Source of the DNA: CALWZE01 sp036644375
GTDB taxonomy: Bacteria > Bacillota > Clostridia > Oscillospirales > Ruminococcaceae
Length of the DNA stretch: 64,000 nt
NCBI GenBank assembly: GCA_036644375.1
Contig: JAVXQD010000007.1
Location: 11,418-75,417, forward strand
Direction: 5' to 3'
Of the stretch, positions 52,920 to 61,151 are shown one piece after another. A program made the translations under genes and the position numbers. Under the pieces are notes generated by a model that made no database searches, was not told where the DNA came from, and worked only from the letters and a program-made list of their open reading frames with translations. Position 1 is the first letter of the stretch, and the number at the start of each line of letters is the position of its first letter.

Positions 52920-55211
52920 ATGTTATGTTCACGCTGCAAAAAAAGGCCTGCCGTTGTTTTTATGACGCGCATGGAGGGGGAAAAGTCTGTAAATGAAGGA
53001 CTGTGCCTTGTGTGTGCAAAAGAGCTTGGTTTGAAGCCGATTGACGACCTCATGAAGCGCTTTGGAATCAGCGACGAAGATCTTGAGGCATTTTCCGAGC
53101 AATTTGCCATGCCCGGTGACGAGGGAAGCATGGAGAATGGTGACGGAGCTGATTTTGAGTCGGGGGGATCTCCGACATTTCCGAATTTCTTTCAGAATAT
53201 TCTCGGAAATATGAACAAGCAGCCGGAGGTTGACGGCGACGATAATACAAACCAAAAACAGTCTCGACGCAAGGAAAAATCAAAGCCGGAGGAATCAAAA
53301 CGAAAATTCCTCGATAATTACTGCGATAACCTTTCAAAAAAAGCAAGAGAGGGAAAGCTGGACAGAATAATCGGGCGCGATAAGGAAATTTACAGAACCA
53401 TTCAAATTCTCTCCCGCCGCCAAAAGAACAATCCCTGCCTTATCGGTGAAGCGGGTGTGGGTAAAACAGCCATTGCTGAGGGAATTGCGCTGCGGATTGA
53501 GTCCGGGGATGTTCCTGCGAAAATGAGAGACAAGGAGGTCTATCTTCTTGACTTGACTTCACTTGTTGCGGGAACGCAGTTTCGAGGTCAGTTTGAAAGC
53601 CGTGTTAAAGGTCTCATCTCTGAGGTGAAGTCCGCAGGCAATATAATTTTATTCATAGATGAAATTCACAATCTGACAGGTGCAGGGGATGCAGACGGGG
53701 CCATGAGTGCAGCTAATATTTTGAAACCCGCGCTTTCTCGCGGAGAGATTCAGGTTATAGGTGCGACTACATTTGCCGAATATCGTAAATATATCGAAAA
53801 AGACCAGGCTCTCGAACGACGCTTTCAACCCGTGAAAATTGAGGAGCCGTCAATTGAGGACACGGTCGAAATGCTTAAAGGCATTAAGGAGTACTACGAA
53901 AAATATCACTTTGTCAAAGTAAGTGATGCCACTGTCGAGCTGATTGTGGCGCTGTCGGAAAGATATATTTCCGATCGCTTTTTGCCGGATAAGGCAATTG
54001 ACCTTCTGGACGAAGCCGCGGCATGCAGATCGCTGCGCTGTCCTGAGCTTGCCGAATATCAAGAGCTTTCAAAAAAAAGCTATGCTCTGCAGGTTGAGGA
54101 AAAGGAAGAAACAGAGAGCGAAGAGCCTGATTATGAAAAAATAGCATCACTTAAGAGTGAGGGAATCAAGCTTGAGTCACGCATGCAGGAGCTGTTGCCT
54201 GTGGTCAGCAATCTTGAGGTTGAAACTGACGATCTCTCGAAGGTTATCGAGCTTTGGACAGGGATACCTGCAAGCAAGATACAAAAAAGCGAATACAAAA
54301 AAGTAAGCGGCATTGAGGCTGCTATAAAAGAAAAGATTATCGGGCAGGACGAAGCTGTCGCTGCCGTTGCAAATGCAATTAAGCGCTCGCGTGTCGGGCT
54401 GAGCAAGAGAAGAAGACCGGCATCCTTTATCTTTGTCGGTCCGACAGGTGTTGGAAAAACAGAGCTGGTTAAGGTTCTTGCCACAGAACTGTTTGATTCG
54501 GTTGACCCGCTTATTCGTCTCGATATGTCCGAATATATGGAAAAACACGCAGTCGCAAGACTTATCGGCTCACCTCCCGGATATGTCGGATATGACGAAG
54601 CCGGACAGCTCACCGAGAAGGTCAGGCGCAGACCATACAGTGTGATTCTCTTTGACGAAATCGAAAAGGCTCATCCGGATGTTATGAATATCCTGCTGCA
54701 AATTCTGGATGAGGGCAGGGTTACCGACGGACAGGGCAGAACTGTAAACTTTGAGAATACTGTGATTTGTATGACAAGCAATGCAGGCAGCAATGATAAA
54801 ACAGGACTTGCAGGATTCGGCATGACACTGAGCGGAATGAACTCGGATAAAACCCTTAAAGCGCTCAATGAGTTCTTACGTCCGGAATTTGTCGCTCGTG
54901 TTGACGAGGTTGTCGTTTTCAATCCGCTGACAGATGAGAGCATGAAGAAAATTGCCGCACTTATGCTTGATGAAATGCGCGAGCCGTTATTAGAAAAGCT
55001 TATGACTTTCTCATACGACGACGATGTCCTTGATGAACTTGCAAAGCTCAGTGACGGAGGTAAATTCGGAGCTCGTGATTTGCGCCGCACTATTCGTAAA
55101 GTGGTGGAGGATAAAGTCGCGGAGTTGATTGTGAATCGCTCGGATAATCCACCTAAAAGCATTAATCTTTCTGTTCAAGAGGGAAAAATCGTCATTGAGG
55201 GAAGAGATTAA
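52920..55211 (+). CDS. clpE: ClpE-like Clp protease ATP-binding subunit
   Basis: A 763-residue double-AAA unfoldase that feeds ClpP. Instead of the usual Clp N-domain it begins with a treble-clef zinc site (C3, C6, C29, C32 in MLCSRCKK and GLCLVCAKE), as in ClpE. A low-complexity acidic/basic stretch (about 60-130) comes next. AAA-1 has GEAGVGKTAIAEG and ILFIDEIHNL; a coiled middle region (about 375-435) precedes AAA-2 with VGPTGVGKTELVKVLA and ILFDEIEKAHPDV. No mcsAB or ctsR is nearby. It is a one-gene unit with promoter and terminator. Confidence 0.88.
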   Translation: MLCSRCKKRPAVVFMTRMEGEKSVNEGLCLVCAKELGLKPIDDLMKRFGISDEDLEAFSEQFAMPGDEGSMENGDGADFESGGSPTFPNFFQNILGNMNKQPEVDGDDNTNQKQSRRKEKSKPEESKRKFLDNYCDNLSKKAREGKLDRIIGRDKEIYRTIQILSRRQKNNPCLIGEAGVGKTAIAEGIALRIESGDVPAKMRDKEVYLLDLTSLVAGTQFRGQFESRVKGLISEVKSAGNIILFIDEIHNLTGAGDADGAMSAANILKPALSRGEIQVIGATTFAEYRKYIEKDQALERRFQPVKIEEPSIEDTVEMLKGIKEYYEKYHFVKVSDATVELIVALSERYISDRFLPDKAIDLLDEAAACRSLRCPELAEYQELSKKSYALQVEEKEETESEEPDYEKIASLKSEGIKLESRMQELLPVVSNLEVETDDLSKVIELWTGIPASKIQKSEYKKVSGIEAAIKEKIIGQDEAVAAVANAIKRSRVGLSKRRRPASFIFVGPTGVGKTELVKVLATELFDSVDPLIRLDMSEYMEKHAVARLIGSPPGYVGYDEAGQLTEKVRRRPYSVILFDEIEKAHPDVMNILLQILDEGRVTDGQGRTVNFENTVICMTSNAGSNDKTGLAGFGMTLSGMNSDKTLKALNEFLRPEFVARVDEVVVFNPLTDESMKKIAALMLDEMREPLLEKLMTFSYDDDVLDELAKLSDGGKFGARDLRRTIRKVVEDKVAELIVNRSDNPPKSINLSVQEGKIVIEGRD

Positions 55212-55214
55212 GAC

Positions 55215-55243
55215 AAAAAAGCCTGATTATTCAGGCTTTTTTT
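55215..55243 (+). terminator. Terminator of clpE
   Basis: AAAAAAGCCTGA (55215-55226) / TCAGGCTTTTTT (55231-55242), loop TTAT, T run. Confidence 0.92.
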
Positions 55244-55506
55244 GCGCACTTAAACGATTCGCCGTTTTTTAGGGGAAATATTGTTAGTTGATAAATTTGT
55301 ATTTTCGAATGAAAACTGTGGCTTAACATTATTTTCAGCTTAAATGTTCGACAGATTAATCGCTGCTAATTCAGTAGACTGAGAACAAAAGTGTGGTGCA
55401 GCTTGGCATTGCAATAAGGAACATTTTCAAAAGAGGAGAAGTTGCTTAAAATAAATGCATAGTGTCACACTTGATCCAGTTTTATTTAATTTAGGAGCAG
55501 TACACA

Positions 55507-56247
55507 ATGAAATCATATTTAAAATCCATATGCAGTAACAACAATATCAGGATAATGGCGGTTATTTTGGTTGCTATCGTGGCATTAACAACTATGTCTC
55601 TTGTCATTTACGACGTTGTTAATGCAAACAAATCTGTTTTGATTACCGGAAAGAACTTTGATAAATTATCTGTTGATGCGTCTGAAGACATAAATGAAAT
55701 TGATATTGAGACATTAAAAAAAGAAAACCCGGAAATTGTAGGTTGGCTGATTGCAGAAGGACTGGGGATAAGCGAACCGATAATGCAAGGCGAAGACAAC
55801 GAAAAATACTTAACTGTGTCCTTTGACGGCAAAAGCTCCAAAAATGGAGCACTGTTTATGGATTATGAGTGTGCGGAAGATTTTTCCGATAAGCATACCA
55901 TAATATACGGTCACAATCTTGCGTCAGGGGGAATGTTATCGCCGCTTGTAGGATTAAAAAAGATTGAATCGTTTGAGAAATTTAAATATGATATTACAAT
56001 TATCACTCCGCAGCGAAAAATCAAGCTGCGGATAATAGCTTCTGATGCAGCACCCTCAGAAACGATGAGGCGCACTGTGAATTTTGCAAATGAGAGTGAT
56101 TTTCAAAATTATGCGAATGGTGTTTTGTTGAACAGCAGACTGCAAAGTATGCCAAGCAATAAGATAGAAAAGCTGTTTTCTTTGATTACTTGCAGCTATG
56201 AGGGAGCAGACTATCGAACATACATCTATGCCGTGGAGAGCAAATAA
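55507..56247 (+). CDS. srtB: Class B sortase
   Basis: A 246-residue membrane-anchored transpeptidase that links surface proteins to the cell wall. One N-terminal span (about residues 16-38) is followed by the class B core: TLKKENPEIVGWLIAEG, the catalytic histidine in IIYGHNLASGGML, and the catalytic cysteine with downstream arginine in LITCSYEGADYRTYIYAV. No substrate with a sorting signal and no pilin or heme operon is adjacent. The 260 bases upstream (55244-55506) are AT-rich without another gene; TTTAGGAGCAG provides the ribosome binding site. Confidence 0.93.
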   Translation: MKSYLKSICSNNNIRIMAVILVAIVALTTMSLVIYDVVNANKSVLITGKNFDKLSVDASEDINEIDIETLKKENPEIVGWLIAEGLGISEPIMQGEDNEKYLTVSFDGKSSKNGALFMDYECAEDFSDKHTIIYGHNLASGGMLSPLVGLKKIESFEKFKYDITIITPQRKIKLRIIASDAAPSETMRRTVNFANESDFQNYANGVLLNSRLQSMPSNKIEKLFSLITCSYEGADYRTYIYAVESK

Positions 56248-56261
56248 ACATAATATGCTGC

Positions 56262-56294
56262 AAAAAGCCGCTATTCATATGGCGGCTTTTGTTT
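56262..56294 (+). terminator. Terminator of the sortase gene
   Basis: AAAAGCCGC (56263-56271) / GCGGCTTTT (56282-56290), followed by GTTTT. Confidence 0.82.
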
Positions 56295-56361
56295 TAAACG
56301 AGGTGGAATCAGGAAACAATAGATAAGGCGCACTAATGATGAAATTATTAACAATAATATA

Positions 56362-56395
56362 TTGACAAATTAGGGCAATAGTACTAATATTACTA
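56362..56395 (+). promoter_or_regulatory. Promoter and putative MarR operator of the ABC exporter operon
   Basis: TTGACA (56362-56367), 17 bases, TAATAT (56385-56390). An inverted repeat TAGTA-N7-TACTA (56379-56395) covers the -10. MarR proteins usually bind such palindromes in their own promoters, so repression by the first gene product is likely (inference). Confidence 0.7.
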
Positions 56396-56434
56396 AGTCG
56401 ACTGAATTGTTTTATTTTGAAGTGCGGGGATAAT

Positions 56435-56881
56435 ATGGACTACAAAAACGAGATATCGGATATTGATCGAAGTATACACAGATTGCACATGAAGTACAGC
56501 TTTTTGCAGTTTAAGGAAATGGATATTCACCCCGGTCAAATTGCCATGCTGTCTACTTTATATGATAATCAAGGCTGTACGCAGAGTGATATGGCAAAAG
56601 AGCACGGAGTCAGCTGTGCAACTGTCGGAGTGTCTGTAAAGAGACTCGAAAAGGCAGGATTGCTCAAAAAAAGCACGGATGAGTACGACATGAGGACAAC
56701 AAGGTTGGAGTTGACCGATAAGGGAGAAAAGTATGCGGTCATGGCAAAAGCTGTCGTTGATAAAATTAACGATGTAAAAATGCGTGGATTTTCAAAACAG
56801 GAGCTTATCCAATATTACGGATTTTTAAAAAGAATAAAGCTGAATCTTGAAACAACTATCGAAGAGGGAAAGGATAACTAA
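56435..56881 (+). CDS. MarR-family transcriptional regulator
   Basis: A 148-residue winged-helix regulator: a helical dimer region (residues 1-35), then the DNA-binding domain with MLSTLYDNQGCTQSDMAKE, CATVGVSVKRLEKAGLLKK and the wing DMRTTRLELTDKGEKY, and a C-terminal helix. The start at 56435 follows GGGGAT; an in-frame ATG at 56417 is less likely. It is the first gene of an operon with two ABC exporter half-transporters, so it probably controls their expression in response to the exported compound. Confidence 0.9.
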   Translation: MDYKNEISDIDRSIHRLHMKYSFLQFKEMDIHPGQIAMLSTLYDNQGCTQSDMAKEHGVSCATVGVSVKRLEKAGLLKKSTDEYDMRTTRLELTDKGEKYAVMAKAVVDKINDVKMRGFSKQELIQYYGFLKRIKLNLETTIEEGKDN

Positions 56882-56882
56882 C

Positions 56883-59045
56883 TTGAAAATTATATTTAAA
56901 TACCTTAAACCATTTGCGGTTTTGGTGCTTTGCAGCGTTGCGTTCTTGTTATGTCAAGCATATTGTGACCTAAGTCTGCCGAACGTGATGAGCAATATAG
57001 TGAATGTCGGCATTCAGGCAGGAGGAATCACAGAGAGCTTTCCTAAACAGATGAGCAGCGATTCCATGTTGCTCTTGTCAAAGTTCATGTCAGATAAGGA
57101 TGAACAGACATTCAAAATGCAATATACATCTGCGGACGGAGTATTCACACAAAACAAAAATTCCGACCCGGATGCAGGTTATATTTATGGCAGAGCATGT
57201 TATGCGATGGTGAATTTTTTGACACAGAATGCCGATACAAATGCTGTAAATACATCTTCCGAAAACCCTGAAGATGTTGATTTAAGCGTTCTTTATAAAA
57301 CGCTTATGCCATTGCTCGACAAGTACGAAGGCAAACTGGACAGCTTCGCTATTGTGGATAATCAAGAGCCGAGCGCTATGATTGTGGAGCAGTATGGCAA
57401 ATCGTTCACAAAGCTTTTATATACCGAATCGGGGGTTGATGTTGCTGCGATTCAGCGCGGGTATATTCTGCAAACAGGCGGGAAAATGCTCGGCATCGCG
57501 TTACTCTCGGTAGTGGCGGCAATTGCAGTCGGCTTTTGCTCCTCAAAAATAGGCGCAGGCATGTCAAGAACAATGAGACACGATGTGTTTTCGAAGGTTG
57601 AGAGCTTTTCAAATGCCGAATTTGACAAATTTTCAACAGCGTCACTTATAACCAGAACAACAAATGACGTCAATCAAATTCAGATGCTTGCGATTATGGG
57701 ACTGAGAATGATGATGTATGCGCCGATAATGGGTATCGGCGGTGCCTTTATGGCCCTGAATAAAAGCATGTCACTGAGCTGGATAATTGCGCTTGCGGTA
57801 GTTGTGCTGATTGGGTTTGTCGCGGTTATGTTCAGTATTGCGGTTCCGAAATTCAATATTCTGCAAAAGATGATTGATAAGCTCAACCTTGTCAGCAGAG
57901 AGAGCCTTTCAGGCATGATGGTCATTCGGGCGTTTGGAAATGAAAGACATGAGGAACAGCGATTTGATGCCGCCAACGATGATTTGACCAAAACCAATCG
58001 CTTTGTACACCGCGCAATGTCACTGATGATGCCATTTATGAATTTGCTTATGAATGTTGTTATGCTTCTCATCGTATGGGTCGGTGCGAGGGAAATATCT
58101 CAATCGACACTGCAAATCGGGGATATGATGGCTTTTATGCAGTATGCGATGCAAATAATAATGTCATTTTTGATGATTGCAATGATGTTTATTATGGTTC
58201 CGCGCGCTGCGGTCTCGGCAAAGCGCATCAATGAAGTGCTTAATACCGAAAATGAAATTGTTGACAGTAATCAACCAAAGCACATTTCAAAATCCAATGG
58301 CGGCAGAACAGTGGAGTTCAAAGATGTTTCATTCCGCTATGAAAATGCGGAGGATGATGTACTCACTGATATCAACTTTATTGCCAAGCCGGGTCAGACT
58401 ACAGCGTTGATAGGCTCTACAGGCTCCGGAAAATCAACGGTTATAAATTTGATTCCTCGATTTTATGATGTCACGCAGGGTTCAATAGAGCTTGACGGAA
58501 TTGATATACGTGAAATTCCTCAGAAGGAGCTTAGAAATGAAATTGGATTTATACCGCAAAAGGGAACTCTTTTCAGCGGAACAGTAAAGTCAAACATAAT
58601 GTTTGGCGGTGATAATATAAGCGACAATGAGATAAACAAGGCAATTGAGATTGCACAGGCGTCGGATTTTGTCTCCAACCTGGAGGAGGGCATTGACTCA
58701 CCTATTGCTCAGGGAGGTGACAATGTCAGCGGAGGTCAAAAGCAGAGACTTGCAATAGCGCGCGCTTTGGCTAAGAACGCGCCGATATACATTTTTGACG
58801 ACAGCTTTTCGGCATTGGACTTTAAAACCGACGCTGCGCTGCGAAAAGAACTTGCGAAAAGCACAGGCGGGTCAACTGTGATTATAGTTGCACAGCGAGT
58901 TAGTACAATTATGAATGCCGATAATATCATTGTAATGAACGATGGTATAATTGTCGGGCAGGGCACTCACAGAGAATTGCTCGCTAACTGCGATACCTAT
59001 CGCGAAATCGCAGAATCTCAGCTTTCAAAGGAGGAATTAGCATGA
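56883..59045 (+). CDS. ABC exporter half-transporter 1 (degenerate Walker B)
   Basis: A 720-residue fused membrane/ATPase protein. The first span is followed by a large extracytoplasmic insert (about residues 50-200), then five more spans and an ATPase domain with Walker A ALIGSTGSGKSTVINLIP, signature NVSGGQKQRLAIARAL and Walker B IYIFDDSFSALDF. The residue after Walker B is Asp in place of catalytic Glu, the mark of the degenerate site in heterodimeric exporters. A TTG start at 56883 is preceded by AAAGGAT. Overlaps its partner by 4 bases. Multidrug or peptide export is likely; substrate unknown. Confidence 0.9.
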   Translation: MKIIFKYLKPFAVLVLCSVAFLLCQAYCDLSLPNVMSNIVNVGIQAGGITESFPKQMSSDSMLLLSKFMSDKDEQTFKMQYTSADGVFTQNKNSDPDAGYIYGRACYAMVNFLTQNADTNAVNTSSENPEDVDLSVLYKTLMPLLDKYEGKLDSFAIVDNQEPSAMIVEQYGKSFTKLLYTESGVDVAAIQRGYILQTGGKMLGIALLSVVAAIAVGFCSSKIGAGMSRTMRHDVFSKVESFSNAEFDKFSTASLITRTTNDVNQIQMLAIMGLRMMMYAPIMGIGGAFMALNKSMSLSWIIALAVVVLIGFVAVMFSIAVPKFNILQKMIDKLNLVSRESLSGMMVIRAFGNERHEEQRFDAANDDLTKTNRFVHRAMSLMMPFMNLLMNVVMLLIVWVGAREISQSTLQIGDMMAFMQYAMQIIMSFLMIAMMFIMVPRAAVSAKRINEVLNTENEIVDSNQPKHISKSNGGRTVEFKDVSFRYENAEDDVLTDINFIAKPGQTTALIGSTGSGKSTVINLIPRFYDVTQGSIELDGIDIREIPQKELRNEIGFIPQKGTLFSGTVKSNIMFGGDNISDNEINKAIEIAQASDFVSNLEEGIDSPIAQGGDNVSGGQKQRLAIARALAKNAPIYIFDDSFSALDFKTDAALRKELAKSTGGSTVIIVAQRVSTIMNADNIIVMNDGIIVGQGTHRELLANCDTYREIAESQLSKEELA

Positions 59046-60928
59046 GTGATAAAGAAAAAAATGTCAGACCTCCGAAAATGATGGGCGGAGGACCTAATGC
59101 GAGAATGATGATGTCCGGCAAAAAAGCAAAAAATTTCAAGGGCAGTTTTTCACGACTTATCGGATATGTTGCACCTCACAAGCTCAGTCTGTTCTTTGTA
59201 ATTATCTTTGCCGCAACGTCTACGATTTTCGCAATAGTCGGGCCTAAAATACTCGCGATGGCCACGGATGCACTTGTAGTTGGATTGCAGGCTACGATGG
59301 TTGGTGCGGGGGGAATAGATTTTGCTTATATCGCCGGAATACTGCTGTTCTGTTTGGGGCTTTATATCATAAGCAGTCTGTTTATGTACTCGCAGGGATT
59401 TATAATGGCGGGAGTTTCGTCAAAGGTTTCTTATGATCTCAGAAATTCACTGGAAAAAAAGATCAATAGACTTCCTTTGGAATATTTTCATCAAAACAGC
59501 ACAGGTGATGTGCTTTCAAGGATAACAAATGATGTTGATACTTTGAGTCAGGGTCTTAATCAAAGTATCAGTCAGTTTATAACCTCAATCGCAACCTTTA
59601 TCGGTGTGCTTGCGATGATGTTTTCAATTAACGTGGGAATGACCTTTATAGCGCTGTTGACGCTGCCTGTTTCAGCAATAGGGGTTGCATTGATAGTTAA
59701 AAAATCGCAGAAGCATTTCAAAGGTCAGCAGAGCTACCTCGGAGAAGTCAATGGACATGTCGAGGAAATGTATGGCGGGCACTTAATAATAAAAGCGTTT
59801 AACAGAGAAAACAAATCAGTTGAGGAATTTGATGAGGCTAATGAAAAGCTCTATAATGCCACGTGGAAAGCGCAGTTCCTATCCGGATTAATGCATCCGC
59901 TGATGACACTTATAGGGAATGCGGGATATGTTTTAATCTGTATTGTCGGAGCGGCTATGACTGTCAATGGCACAATGACAATAGGCGGAATTCAGGCATT
60001 TATTCAATATGTCAGAAATCTGAATCAGCCGGTCAGTCAGCTTGCAAACATCTCAAATCAGATTCAAATGACAGTAGCGGCAGCCGAGCGTGTTTTTGAA
60101 TTTCTTGACGAGCCCGAAGAAAAAACAGTTGAGCCCAAATTTACAGTTTTGAATGAGGGAGAAGAGCCTACTGAAAACAGCATCAAAATTGATGGTAATA
60201 TCAGATTCGATCATGTTCATTTCGGGTACGACCCGGAGCAGATTATAATCAATGATTTCTCCGCGGATATCAAAGCAGGTCAAAAGGTAGCAATTGTAGG
60301 ACCGACCGGAGCCGGAAAAACCACTCTCGTAAAGTTGCTTATGCGGTTTTATGATATCAATTCAGGCTCTATATATATTGACGATCACAATATCGACGAC
60401 TTCACACGCGAGGAGCTGAGAACCGAATTCGGAATGGTGCTTCAGGACACTTGGCTGTACAGTGGCACTATTATGGATAATATCCGCTATGGCAAACTCA
60501 ATGCAACAGACGAAGAGGTTATTCAGGCTGCAAAAGCCGCACAGATTCATCGCTTTATTCGTTCGTTGCCGGATTCATATAATATGGTGCTTAACGAGGA
60601 AGCGACAAATGTTTCACAGGGACAAAAACAGCTTTTGACTATTGCGCGCGCTATTCTTGCCAATGCGCGGGTGCTTATTCTTGATGAAGCGACCTCGTCA
60701 GTTGATACCAGAACCGAGATTCAGATTCAAAAGGCTATGGATAACCTGATGAAGGGCAGAACAAGCTTTGTTATCGCCCACCGTCTGTCCACAATACGCG
60801 ATGCCGATTTGATTTTGTGCATGAATAACGGAGATATTGTTGAACAGGGAACGCATGATGAGCTTATGGCAAAGGGCGGATTTTATGCAAAGCTGTACAA
60901 CAGCCAGTTTGACAAGGCTACAGCTTAA
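59042..60928 (+). CDS. ABC exporter half-transporter 2 (canonical Walker B)
   Basis: A 628-residue partner. After a glycine/methionine-rich N-terminus it has six spans and an ATPase domain with Walker A IVGPTGAGKTTLVKLLMR, signature NVSQGQKQLLTIARAI and Walker B LILDEATSSVDT with the catalytic Glu. The altered signature (SQGQ) complements the Asp in half-transporter 1, so one of the two composite ATP sites is fully active and the other degenerate. This is the TM287/288-BmrCD arrangement. Co-transcribed with the MarR gene. Confidence 0.92.
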   Translation: MSDKEKNVRPPKMMGGGPNARMMMSGKKAKNFKGSFSRLIGYVAPHKLSLFFVIIFAATSTIFAIVGPKILAMATDALVVGLQATMVGAGGIDFAYIAGILLFCLGLYIISSLFMYSQGFIMAGVSSKVSYDLRNSLEKKINRLPLEYFHQNSTGDVLSRITNDVDTLSQGLNQSISQFITSIATFIGVLAMMFSINVGMTFIALLTLPVSAIGVALIVKKSQKHFKGQQSYLGEVNGHVEEMYGGHLIIKAFNRENKSVEEFDEANEKLYNATWKAQFLSGLMHPLMTLIGNAGYVLICIVGAAMTVNGTMTIGGIQAFIQYVRNLNQPVSQLANISNQIQMTVAAAERVFEFLDEPEEKTVEPKFTVLNEGEEPTENSIKIDGNIRFDHVHFGYDPEQIIINDFSADIKAGQKVAIVGPTGAGKTTLVKLLMRFYDINSGSIYIDDHNIDDFTREELRTEFGMVLQDTWLYSGTIMDNIRYGKLNATDEEVIQAAKAAQIHRFIRSLPDSYNMVLNEEATNVSQGQKQLLTIARAILANARVLILDEATSSVDTRTEIQIQKAMDNLMKGRTSFVIAHRLSTIRDADLILCMNNGDIVEQGTHDELMAKGGFYAKLYNSQFDKATA

Positions 60929-60935
60929 AACTAAA

Positions 60936-60983
60936 TGGCAACAATTAACGGCGGGGAACTATCCTCGCCGTTAATTGTTGCCA
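60936..60983. repeat. Perfect 18-bp inverted repeat without T run
   Basis: TGGCAACAATTAACGGCG (60936-60953) pairs exactly with its complement at 60966-60983; the 12-base loop can pair further. It lies directly after the exporter operon, but no T run follows on either strand, so it is not a standard intrinsic terminator. It may stabilise the 3' end of the mRNA. Confidence 0.75.
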
Positions 60984-61054
60984 CATTCATCAAGTGTCCG
61001 AAATGAAATTAATGCTGACAGCACACCCGTGCACAAACGTTACATAATTGAAAC

Positions 61055-61083
61055 TTGCAACTATAGCTGAAAAAGGGTATTAT
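61055..61083 (+). promoter_or_regulatory. Promoter of the zinc-ribbon pseudokinase gene
   Basis: TTGCAA (61055-61060), 17 bases, TATTAT (61078-61083). Confidence 0.55.
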
Positions 61084-61151
61084 TAATAAAAGTATTTATG
61101 CGCTGATTGTGATTATTATTTATTTATATACTTATTACTTTGGGGTGAAAA

